Positions 17,025 through 24,222 of a stretch of 64,000 bases of DNA are shown in pieces. Made by a program: the position numbers and the translations under genes. Position 1 is the first letter of the stretch; each line of letters opens with the position of its first letter. The notes under the pieces were generated by a model. That model saw nothing but the letters and a program-made list of their open reading frames with translations. It was not told the DNA's origin and did not search any database. This DNA comes from Mucilaginibacter terrigena (lineage in GTDB: Bacteria; Bacteroidota; Bacteroidia; Sphingobacteriales; Sphingobacteriaceae): positions 186,001 to 250,000 of the forward strand of contig NZ_SEWG01000001.1 in assembly GCF_004168255.1 (NCBI RefSeq), read 5' to 3'.

Positions 17025-17155
17025 GGTGTTTTTGTTTTAGGTAGATGATTATTAGCTATTTAACAGAGGCGGATAAATTTTGTTTTAGGCTTAACCGGTG
17101 GATTTAACTAAGGTGGATACAGCAATTAATTTAATTAACTGTATTTTTGCCGGCT

Positions 17156-17875
17156 ATGAAGTTTCCAAAGTTTGCCGACCTGATACTATTTGAAGACGAT
17201 GATATAATTGTGGTGAATAAGCCGCCGTTTATCAGCTCGCTTGACGAACGCGAGGGCGGCGAAATAAATATGCTGCGCCTTGCAAAGCAATATACCGATG
17301 ACGCGCAGATCTGCCACCGTTTGGATAAAGAAACATCTGGCGCGCTTATCATTGCTAAAAACCCCGAAGCTTACCGCACCGTATCTATGCAGTTTGAACG
17401 CCGTAAGGTGAAAAAAGTATACCATGCGGTTATTGATGGCACGCATGTTTTTGAGAGCCTGCTGATAGATCTGCCTATCCTTAATGTGGGCAAGGGCAAT
17501 GTAACCATTAGCCGCCAGGAAGGTAAACGTGCCGAAACATGGTTTCAATCGTTAAAATACTTTAAGCATTATACACTGGTGGAGTGCCGGCCCGTCACAG
17601 GGCGCATGCACCAGATCCGCATTCACCTGGCCACACAGCGCGCCTCAATTGCGGGCGATGAGATGTACAAAGGCCAGCCGGTTTTTCTTTCTAAAATAAA
17701 ACGCAAATATATTTTGGGTAAAGACCAGGAAGAACTGCCTATTATGAAACGTTTTGCATTACATGCGTATGAGGTGAGTTTTAAACTGCCCGCGGGCGAG
17801 GATATTACCGTACATGCGCCATACCCCAAGGATTTTGAAACGTTGCTAAAACTGCTGGAGAAATTTGATAGCTAA
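17156..17875 (+). CDS. RluA-family rRNA/tRNA pseudouridine synthase
   Basis: A 239-residue enzyme that isomerises uridine to pseudouridine in structured RNA. The catalytic motif HRLDKETSGALI is present with the essential Asp at about residue 57, followed by the KVKKVYHAVIDG segment and the RPVTGRMHQIRIHLA signature near residue 150. There is no N-terminal S4 domain, so it is of the short RluA/RluC-like type; the target uridine is not predictable. An in-frame TTG nine bases earlier (17147) is rejected because ATG gives a normal start. A hairpin follows the gene. Confidence 0.92.
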   Translation: MKFPKFADLILFEDDDIIVVNKPPFISSLDEREGGEINMLRLAKQYTDDAQICHRLDKETSGALIIAKNPEAYRTVSMQFERRKVKKVYHAVIDGTHVFESLLIDLPILNVGKGNVTISRQEGKRAETWFQSLKYFKHYTLVECRPVTGRMHQIRIHLATQRASIAGDEMYKGQPVFLSKIKRKYILGKDQEELPIMKRFALHAYEVSFKLPAGEDITVHAPYPKDFETLLKLLEKFDS

Positions 17876-17876
17876 C

Positions 17877-17910
17877 AAAAAAGCCCCTGCAATATGCAGG
17901 GGCCAATTCA
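17877..17910 (-). terminator. Terminator hairpin between rluA-like gene and lipoprotein
   Basis: GCCCCTGCA / TGCAGGGGC, perfect 9-bp stem. The T-run lies on the minus-strand exit side, so it best serves the lipoprotein gene; it may also stop the plus-strand transcript. Confidence 0.8.
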
Positions 17911-17925
17911 TAAGAATTAAATATT

Positions 17926-18159
17926 TTATTTGAAATCCGGAGGAGTAGTATCTCTTCTGGTCTTCAGAAAATCCGGAGGGGTAGTATCTTTCTTAGTTCT
18001 CAGGAAATCCGGAGGAGTAGTATCTTTCTTCAACTTTGAAGATACTGAAAGAGAGTTTTTTAATGCATCGCCTTGTTTAGTTGGCGCTGTGTTATCTTTT
18101 TGGCAAGAAAATGTGCCAACTGCAATGATTGCTAATACTATGTAAATAATTTTTTTCAT
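17926..18159 (-). CDS. Small lipoprotein with DTTPPDF tandem repeats
   Basis: A 77-residue protein with a lipoprotein signal (VGTFSCQKD, Cys about residue 19). The C-terminal half is three copies of a 12-residue unit, KKDTTPPDFLRT or close variants, the last ending at PPDFK and the stop. No fold or function is recognised. A TACATTTG promoter box lies at 18192-18199. A surface or periplasmic small repeat lipoprotein is the most that can be said. Confidence 0.6.
   Translation of the reverse strand: MKKIIYIVLAIIAVGTFSCQKDNTAPTKQGDALKNSLSVSSKLKKDTTPPDFLRTKKDTTPPDFLKTRRDTTPPDFK
17933..18034 (-). repeat. 36-bp direct repeat array inside the small lipoprotein gene
   Basis: The word AAATCCGGAGG recurs at 17933, 17969 and 18005, exactly 36 bases apart; each unit encodes DTTPPDF plus five residues. 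Units are nearly identical at DNA level, which suggests recent duplication and possible length variation. Confidence 0.9.
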
Positions 18160-18191
18160 ATCAAAATAAGGTGTATTGTGGTAACTTTTTA

Positions 18192-18199
18192 CAAATGTA
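18192..18199 (-). promoter_or_regulatory. -7 promoter box (TACATTTG) for the small lipoprotein
   Basis: A perfect TAnnTTTG match on the minus strand, 32 bases before the ATG at 18159. Confidence 0.55.
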
Positions 18200-18250
18200 T
18201 AAATTAATTATATGTTATACGTATAATATTAAAAAAAGTTTGATGTATTA

Positions 18251-18258
18251 TATATTTG
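18251..18258 (+). promoter_or_regulatory. -7 promoter box (TATATTTG) for the TPR protein
   Basis: A perfect TAnnTTTG match about 40 bases upstream of ATG 18300. It lies inside the longer open frame, so it argues for the downstream start. Confidence 0.55.
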
Positions 18259-18299
18259 TTTTTATCAAAGGCAACCGTAAATTTATTGGAAAAAATAGT

Positions 18300-19811
18300 A
18301 TGCTTAAAAAGCTTACCATCGTTTTAAGTTTAACCATTTTATTCTTCAATATTGCATTGGCGGATGTGCGGCAAGTTTCTCCCGTGCCATCGCGCCAGCA
18401 AAAAATAAACCGGGATACTTTAGTTAATATCCTTACCCAGGAAGATGCTTTTTTGCGCCAAAAGCGCTTAATCCCTTTTGTTAAAAAATGCATCCAGTTT
18501 TCTGAAGACAGCAAATTACTGGCGGTGCACGATACGCTGAACGCCTTTTTTGTAAAATACAATTTAGCTAATAAGGAGGTTTTTTCAAACTTTATAAAAA
18601 GCATCTCTTTTAATAAACAGCACAACCTTAAGCAGGCCGAAACCTATATGGTGAAAGCCGTACAACTTGCCGGCAAAAATAACCAGGACTACATGATGTT
18701 TCAGTTGCTAAGCCACCTGGGGTTTATTCAAACAGACCTGGGCGATTACATTGGAGCCATTTATAATTACAGGCTTGCAACCATCGAGGTACGAAAACTT
18801 CACGATCAGTTTAAAGATAACCGGCGCGAGGTGTCCTTAAATATTAATATTTCTGATCTGTTTTATAAGTCGGGGTTTTACTCGCAATCGTTATATTACC
18901 TTGATAGGGCATGGTCATTAGTGTCTAATGATACAATTAGCAAACGGCTTTTATCCAGTGTGATATTTTATAACAAGTCTGAAAATTATTTCAGAATGAA
19001 CAACCTCGATTCATTAAAGGCGTATCATATTAAGTTAAATGATAAGGCAAATAAAAACTATAAGATATTTACCTATCGCCGGCGTACGGCTTATTACATT
19101 ACCCTGCTGCAGCATAACTACGCAAATGCCATAAACCAGATAAAAGCATTAAAAAAGAGCAAGGATTATGCGCCAAGCGAACTGGAAGACCAGCGTTTGG
19201 CTGATGCCTATTACCAAAACGGGCAGTTAGATTCGGCCAAATATATAATTAACAAATTGCTTGCTGCCGATACAGAAAACAACCATCCCGAAGTTAAATT
19301 CCATTTATACGAAACACTCGCCTGGATTGCAGGTAAAGAAAACGACAATAAGGCCTCGGCCGATAATTTTATGCTTGCGCTTAAGCAATCGCAGGCAATT
19401 AACATCCGTTTAACACAGGTTGGCAACATATCATCACAAATAAAGATAGATGAAACCGAAAACTCCTATCTCCAAAAAGCAGAGGTTTATAAAAAGGAGC
19501 GGCTATGGCTGTTGTTTATTGTACTGATAGCGGCATTAAGTATAATTGCTATAGGGCTGTTTTACCGTAATGTTAAGCAAAAAAGGCATTACGAAAAGCT
19601 TTTATACGAAGCAAAGAAGGAAGAACTTGCGTTTATCAATTCGCACGAGATACGAAAGCACCTCACCAATATTTTGGGGATGATAGATATCCTGAAAAAC
19701 AGTGAGAACCGCCTGGAAGAATACGAGCAGATAGAATCTTTTCTATATCAATCAGCCTCCATGCTCGATGAATCGATCAAAAATATATCCGAGAAATTGA
19801 ATGAGGATTAG
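18300..19811 (+). CDS. TPR membrane protein with isolated histidine-kinase H-box
   Basis: A 503-residue protein. The signal peptide starts at ATG 18300 (MLKKLTIVLSLTILF..., cleaved after ALA), so the 43 residues that could be added upstream are not used. Residues about 60-390 are helical repeats of TPR type, probably periplasmic. One membrane helix spans about 402-422. The cytoplasmic tail contains NSHEIRKHLTNILGMID with His at about 449, which looks like the DHp dimerisation/phosphoacceptor helix of sensor kinases, but the protein ends about 55 residues later with no ATP-binding domain. It may be phosphorylated by another kinase, or the H-box may be a relic. Similar TPR-TM-helix proteins exist in Bacteroidota. 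Confidence 0.75.
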   Translation: MLKKLTIVLSLTILFFNIALADVRQVSPVPSRQQKINRDTLVNILTQEDAFLRQKRLIPFVKKCIQFSEDSKLLAVHDTLNAFFVKYNLANKEVFSNFIKSISFNKQHNLKQAETYMVKAVQLAGKNNQDYMMFQLLSHLGFIQTDLGDYIGAIYNYRLATIEVRKLHDQFKDNRREVSLNINISDLFYKSGFYSQSLYYLDRAWSLVSNDTISKRLLSSVIFYNKSENYFRMNNLDSLKAYHIKLNDKANKNYKIFTYRRRTAYYITLLQHNYANAINQIKALKKSKDYAPSELEDQRLADAYYQNGQLDSAKYIINKLLAADTENNHPEVKFHLYETLAWIAGKENDNKASADNFMLALKQSQAINIRLTQVGNISSQIKIDETENSYLQKAEVYKKERLWLLFIVLIAALSIIAIGLFYRNVKQKRHYEKLLYEAKKEELAFINSHEIRKHLTNILGMIDILKNSENRLEEYEQIESFLYQSASMLDESIKNISEKLNED

Positions 19812-19813
19812 AG

Positions 19814-19894
19814 GTAGAGATTAGAGATCAGAGTTTAGTGATTAAAGGTTAGTGATTAAATATCCGAAATTTAGGGTTTAGGGTTTAGATTTCC
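19814..19894. repeat. Degenerate tandem tract (GATTAGAG / TTTAGGG words)
   Basis: Purine-rich short words repeat between convergent genes: AGATTAGAGATCAGAG, then AGTGATTAAAGGTTAGTGAT, then about three TTTAGGG units. It looks like slipped-strand simple sequence and has no hairpin of note. Confidence 0.6.
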
Positions 19895-19898
19895 CTTC

Positions 19899-20336
19899 CT
19901 ATTCATGACTTATCAGCGTGGTTTCGCGGCCTATGATATCGGCTATGCTGGTTTCTGATAATATCTTCAGCGAGGCATCCCGTACTTCAATAAACACATC
20001 GCGTATGCCGCAGGTATGCTCCTGGTGGCATTCATCGCAGCGATGGTAAAAGTTTAGGCTGGCACAGGGTACCATAGCAATAGGGCCATCGGTAATGCGC
20101 ATAATATTCACCAGGTAAATATCCTTAGGGTCCTTATTAAGGCTGTAGCCACCGCCCGCGCCTTTTTTACTATACAGGAAACCCGCGTTACGCAGATCGA
20201 GCAGGATCTGCTCCAGGAATTTTTTAGGGATCTTTTCCAGCTCGGCGATCTTAGAGATTTGCATGGGTGGCTTATCCATGTTCTTTCCCATCACCACAAG
20301 GGCCTTTATCGCGTATTTAGTTTTTTTAGATAGCAT
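19899..20336 (-). CDS. Rrf2-family transcriptional regulator, iron-sulfur type
   Basis: A 145-residue winged-helix regulator. The N-terminal DNA-binding part reads MLSKKTKYAIKALVVMGKN with ISKIAELEKIPKKFLEQIL (recognition helix) and the wing KKGAGGGYSL. A cysteine cluster follows near 92-110 (CASLNFYHRC, CHQEHTC), matching the three-Cys site used by IscR, NsrR and RsrR to hold an Fe-S cluster, here with extra cysteines. It probably senses iron-sulfur status, NO or redox. A promoter box TAACTTTG at 20362-20369, with TTTG 18 bases upstream, precedes it. Targets are unknown. Confidence 0.9.
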   Translation of the reverse strand: MLSKKTKYAIKALVVMGKNMDKPPMQISKIAELEKIPKKFLEQILLDLRNAGFLYSKKGAGGGYSLNKDPKDIYLVNIMRITDGPIAMVPCASLNFYHRCDECHQEHTCGIRDVFIEVRDASLKILSETSIADIIGRETTLISHE

Positions 20337-20361
20337 CTATAAGGTCTATAAAGATAGTATA

Positions 20362-20369
20362 CAAAGTTA
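20362..20369 (-). promoter_or_regulatory. Promoter (-7 TAACTTTG, with -33 TTTG) for rrf2
   Basis: A perfect TAnnTTTG match on the minus strand; a TTTG lies 18 bases upstream on the same strand (near 20388-20391). This is the best two-box promoter in the window. It overlaps nearly the 3' end of the SelW-like remnant. Confidence 0.65.
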
Positions 20370-20398
20370 CACAAACAAATTAATATGCAAACATAGTA

Positions 20399-20682
20399 TT
20401 AAGCTGTACTTTTATCTGAATGGCCCAGGCTTTTACCGGGGCAGGCCACATCGCGCACCAATTGCTTCAGCTCCTTTATTTCGGGGAAACGCCCCTGTGC
20501 TTTCCTGTCAAATATCACAGCTTCATCAATCCTGATATTGTATTTGCCTGATGTTTCGCTGGGCTGCAGCGTTACGCCATAATATCATCACTAAAAGTGG
20601 TTAAAAGTTCCTGCGCCATGTAAGCCGCACGCATTAACCAGTTGCATTTTGGGCAGTATTCGATGGTGATAACCGGTTTCAT
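20399..20682 (-). pseudogene. SelT/SelW/SelH (Rdx) family gene, frameshifted
   Basis: Reading the minus strand from ATG 20682 gives MKPVITIEYCPKCNWLMRAA and on to DDIMA, then a stop at 20572-20574. Restoring one base (a G in the run after ATG, near 20577) continues as VTLQPSETSGKYNIRIDEAV, then FPEIKELKQLVRDV and GKSLGHSDKSTA before the stop at 20399-20401. Together these are a full-length (about 94-residue) Rdx thioredoxin-like protein with the CPKC (CxxC) redox motif of SelW-type proteins, with Cys, not selenocysteine. The break is a single missing base in what would be GGG, so either a true pseudogene or a sequencing error. No frame on this strand covers it whole. Confidence 0.8.
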
Positions 20683-20803
20683 GGCAGTATAAATGTAGGG
20701 ATATTTATATTCAATGTGTCGTTATGACATAATATTTGTTTTGCCGGGTATTTTTTCGCTAAATTCATCAGCTAAACATCAACCAAATTATAAAACATTT
20801 TCG

Positions 20804-22441
20804 ATGAAAAAAGTAACATTCTTTTTACTGCTGCAATTTGCCTGCATTGCTGTAATTGCACAAACAGGCAAACAGGTAAAAATTGCCACAGGCATAGTTG
20901 AAAGCGTAACCGAAAAATCGGGTGTTAACAGCTTTAAGGGGATACCATTTGCACAGCCGCCAATAGGCGAATTGCGCTGGAAAGAACCGCAACCCGTTAA
21001 CAGCTGGACAGGGGTGCGCAAATGCGATGCCTTTGGTTATAATGCAATGCAAAAAAGGGTTTATGGCGATATGGGTTTCCGCACGCCCGGCATGAGCGAG
21101 GATTGCCTTTATCTTAATGTATGGGTGCCCGCCAAACCATCAAAAACAAAGCTACCCGTACTGGTATATTTTTACGGAGGCGGCTTTGTTGCAGGCGACG
21201 GTTCTGAAAGGCGTTACGATGGCGAAAGTATGGCAAAAAGGGGCATTATTACGCTTACAGTAAACTACAGGTTAGGTGTTTTCGGGTTTATGTCGCACCC
21301 AGAGTTAACTAAAGAATCGAAACACCACGCATCGGGCAACTATGGCCTGCTTGACCAGGCCGCGGCTCTGCGCTGGGTGCAGCAAAATATAGCAGCGTTT
21401 GGTGGCGACCCGGGTAGGGTAACTATTGCAGGCGAATCTGCGGGTTCTATAGCGGTATCGGCGCAAATGGTATCGCCGTTATCAAAAAACCTGATAGCCG
21501 GCGCCATTGGCGAAAGCGGCGCGATGATAAAACCAACATTACCTGCTATACCATTACCTGAGGGGGAGCAGAACGGTGTTAAATTTGGCGAGAAGATAGG
21601 CGCCACCACATTAGCAGATCTGCGGGCTATACCTGCCGATAAGCTCCTTGATGATGCATCGATGCCGGGCACACCGCCTATGTCGCCCACGGTTGATGGC
21701 TATTTCTTATTAAAGAAACCGGCTGAAAGCTTTTTAGCGGGCGAACAGGCTAAAGTGCCATTATTAGCCGGATGGAACTCGGCCGAGATACCTTACCAGG
21801 CCCTATTAGGCGGCGACGCGCCAACATCCGAAAATTATGAAAAAAAAATAAAAGCCCTGTATGGCGAAAAAGCCGGGGAAATTTTGAAATTATACCCAGG
21901 GGGTACGCAAACGGAAGTGATCAGATCGGCCACCGAATTGGTTAGCGACCGCTTTATAGCATACAGTACCTGGAAATGGGCCGATGCGCACGCTTTAACA
22001 AGCGGCAGGCCCGTATACCGGTACCTGTTCTCGAAACCGAGGCCACCGATGACCGCCAAAATGGGCGATGCCAAAGCGGGCCTTGCAGGCGGTATCATCA
22101 AGGGCGATGGCGCAGCTAAACCCGAATCAAAGAAAGTACCAGCGCCATACGCTGGCGCCGCGCACGCCTCAGAAATTGAATATGCTATGGGTAACCTGGC
22201 AACCAACACTACTTATACGTGGACACCCGCCGATTACAAGGTATCAGCAACCATGGAAAGCTATTTTGCCAACTTTATAAAAACGGGAAACCCTAACGGC
22301 GGCGTGTTGCCAAAATGGAATGCCAATGTAAAAGGCGGCGCGGTTACTTTTATGAATATAGATGTAAAAACCGCATTAGAAAAAGAAAGCACCCTGCTTA
22401 GAAGCAGGTATGAGTTTTTGGATGGGGAGTATTCGAAATAA
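20804..22441 (+). CDS. Type-B carboxylesterase/lipase family protein, secreted
   Basis: A 545-residue alpha/beta-hydrolase with a signal peptide (cleaved after AVIA-Q). The start at ATG 20804 opens the signal peptide; 30 residues further upstream are rejected. The oxyanion-hole motif YFYGGGF, the nucleophile GESAGS (Ser about 212) and the carboxylesterase-B opening VNSFKGIPFAQPPIG are clear; the acid and a late His (in PYAGAAHASEIEY) complete the triad. It should hydrolyse esters in the periplasm or outside the cell, possibly acetyl or feruloyl groups on plant polysaccharides, but the substrate is not deducible. A terminator follows. Confidence 0.9.
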   Translation: MKKVTFFLLLQFACIAVIAQTGKQVKIATGIVESVTEKSGVNSFKGIPFAQPPIGELRWKEPQPVNSWTGVRKCDAFGYNAMQKRVYGDMGFRTPGMSEDCLYLNVWVPAKPSKTKLPVLVYFYGGGFVAGDGSERRYDGESMAKRGIITLTVNYRLGVFGFMSHPELTKESKHHASGNYGLLDQAAALRWVQQNIAAFGGDPGRVTIAGESAGSIAVSAQMVSPLSKNLIAGAIGESGAMIKPTLPAIPLPEGEQNGVKFGEKIGATTLADLRAIPADKLLDDASMPGTPPMSPTVDGYFLLKKPAESFLAGEQAKVPLLAGWNSAEIPYQALLGGDAPTSENYEKKIKALYGEKAGEILKLYPGGTQTEVIRSATELVSDRFIAYSTWKWADAHALTSGRPVYRYLFSKPRPPMTAKMGDAKAGLAGGIIKGDGAAKPESKKVPAPYAGAAHASEIEYAMGNLATNTTYTWTPADYKVSATMESYFANFIKTGNPNGGVLPKWNANVKGGAVTFMNIDVKTALEKESTLLRSRYEFLDGEYSK

Positions 22442-22452
22442 TTATCACGCAT

Positions 22453-22492
22453 AAAAAAGGCCGTCGGTTAAGTTAACAGGCGGCCTTTATTG
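22453..22492. terminator. Bidirectional terminator between esterase and lpdA
   Basis: AAAGGCCG / CGGCCTTT stem with A-run and T-run on the two sides, in a convergent gap. Confidence 0.85.
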
Positions 22493-22505
22493 AATTTTAG
22501 TAATA

Positions 22506-23894
22506 TTATAAGTGGATCACTTCGCCATATGCATCAGCGGCAGCTTCCATCACAGCCTCGCTCATGGTAGGGTGAGGGTGTACCGATTTGATGATCTCGT
22601 GACCGGTAGTTTCCAGCTTACGGGCGGTAACCACCTCCGCTATCATTTCGGTAACGTTAAGGCCCAGCATGTGCGCGCCCAAAAACTCGCCGTACTTAGC
22701 ATCGAAGATCAGTTTTACAAAACCGTCCTTAGCGCCGGCAGCGCTTGCCTTACCCGATGCAGAGAACGGGAACTTACCAACCTTAACTTCGTAACCGGCT
22801 TCCTTAGCCGCTTTTTCGGTATAGCCAACAGAAGCAACCTCGGGCGAGCAATAGGTACAGCCCGGTATGTTGTTGTAGTTTAACGGCTCGGGGTTTTGGC
22901 CCGCAATTTTTTCAACACAAATAATGCCTTCGGCAGATGCAACGTGCGCCAGGGCCTGGCCTTTAACTATATCGCCAATTGCGTAAACACCGTCAATATT
23001 GGTTTTGTAAAAGTCATCAACCAATACCTTGCCTTTATCGGTTTTAACGCCGTTCTCTTCAAGTCCAATGCCTTCGATATTTGTTGAGATGCCGATAGCA
23101 GATAAAACTACATCAGCTTCTAATACCTGGTTACCGTTAGCGGTTTTAACGTTAACGCGGCAGCCTTCGCCGTTGGTATCAACAGACTCAACGGTAGAGC
23201 CCGTCATGATGTTGATGCCTTGTTTTTTAAGGATACGCAAAAGGCCCTTAGAAATTTCCTCGTCCTCTAACGGAACAATGTTATCTAAAAACTCAACCAC
23301 GGTAACTTTTGTACCTATGGCATTGTAGAAGTAAGCAAACTCGATACCGATAGCACCAGAACCTACCACAACCATTGATTTTGGCTGTTTAGGTAATATC
23401 ATGGCCTGGCGGTAGCCAATTACCTTTTTGCCATCCTGTTTAAGGTTTGGCAACTCGCGCGAGCGGCCGCCCGTGGCCAGTATGATGTTTTTTGCTGTAA
23501 AATCTTTGGTAGTACCATCGCTGATCTTAACCGATACGGTGCCTTTTGATTTAAGCGAACCATAACCAATGATAACATCGATCTTGTTCTTTTTCATCAA
23601 AAACTGAACGCCTTTGCTCATGCCATCGGCAACGCCGCGGCTGCGTTTTACAACGGCTTCAAAATCAACTTCGCCGCCATCTACTTTAATACCGTAATCG
23701 GCAGCGTGGTTTAAATATTCAAAAACCTGGGCGCTTTTTAACAAAGCCTTTGTTGGGATACAACCCCAGTTAAGGCAAATGCCCCCAAGCGATTCTTTTT
23801 CAACAATGGCGGTTTTTAAACCCAATTGCGACGCGCGAATAGCAGCAACATAGCCGCCCGGGCCCGAACCAATAACAATTAAATCGTAATCCAT
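22506..23894 (-). CDS. lpdA: Dihydrolipoyl dehydrogenase (E3)
   Basis: A 462-residue flavoprotein disulfide reductase that reoxidises dihydrolipoamide for 2-oxo acid dehydrogenase complexes or the glycine cleavage system, passing electrons to NAD. Seen in order: FAD-binding GSGPGGYVAAIRAS, the redox disulfide CLNWGC (Cys40, Cys45), NAD-binding GSGAIGIEFAYF near 180, the AIGD segment near 310, and the C-terminal HPHPTMSEAVMEAA with the catalytic His-Glu pair. Length is usual. No E1 or E2 genes are adjacent. A promoter box TAACTTTG lies at 23926-23933. Confidence 0.97.
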   Translation of the reverse strand: MDYDLIVIGSGPGGYVAAIRASQLGLKTAIVEKESLGGICLNWGCIPTKALLKSAQVFEYLNHAADYGIKVDGGEVDFEAVVKRSRGVADGMSKGVQFLMKKNKIDVIIGYGSLKSKGTVSVKISDGTTKDFTAKNIILATGGRSRELPNLKQDGKKVIGYRQAMILPKQPKSMVVVGSGAIGIEFAYFYNAIGTKVTVVEFLDNIVPLEDEEISKGLLRILKKQGINIMTGSTVESVDTNGEGCRVNVKTANGNQVLEADVVLSAIGISTNIEGIGLEENGVKTDKGKVLVDDFYKTNIDGVYAIGDIVKGQALAHVASAEGIICVEKIAGQNPEPLNYNNIPGCTYCSPEVASVGYTEKAAKEAGYEVKVGKFPFSASGKASAAGAKDGFVKLIFDAKYGEFLGAHMLGLNVTEMIAEVVTARKLETTGHEIIKSVHPHPTMSEAVMEAAADAYGEVIHL

Positions 23895-24222
23895 ATAGTA
23901 TGTATCTTTTATGATTTTTGGAATGCAAAGTTAATTAAAAAGCGGGGTAAATGAAAAACCAGGAGTGATTTAGAATGGAGGCCGGAAATTTAACGTAATT
24001 AACTAATAATCAAAATGTTTATTTTAAAATTTGACACTGATATTGTAAATATTATATTAATAATTCATCTAAATTTCATTTTTGCATTAACAAGGCATTA
24101 GGTGTTGAAAAATATGTAATTATTATAACATTATCTTAATATGGGCAATGTTTGTATTACTTATCTTTGCGGCATTAAATTACTTAATGATTAATTCACT
24201 TAACAGTTAACAAAAAACAAAC
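23895..24222. promoter_or_regulatory. Divergent promoter region between lpdA and the TonB-dependent receptor
   Basis: A 328-base AT-rich gap with no gene. It holds perfect TAnnTTTG boxes for both sides: TAACTTTG at 23926-23933 on the minus strand for lpdA, and TATCTTTG at 24162-24169 on the plus strand, giving the receptor a leader of about 50 bases. Confidence 0.65.

Noticed and set aside
16482..17048. Long open frames on the plus strand (Cys/Gly/Phe-rich and Ala/Val-rich)
   Set aside because: They are opposite-strand shadows of the Lys/Ala-rich histone-like gene; low-complexity codons keep all frames open.
17933..18034. Possible CRISPR array (three direct repeats at 36-base spacing)
   Set aside because: Repeats are contiguous, have no unique spacers and encode a regular peptide within a gene.
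18171..18299. 43-residue extension of the TPR protein
   Set aside because: The extension puts material in front of a clear signal peptide and spans a promoter box (18251-18258).
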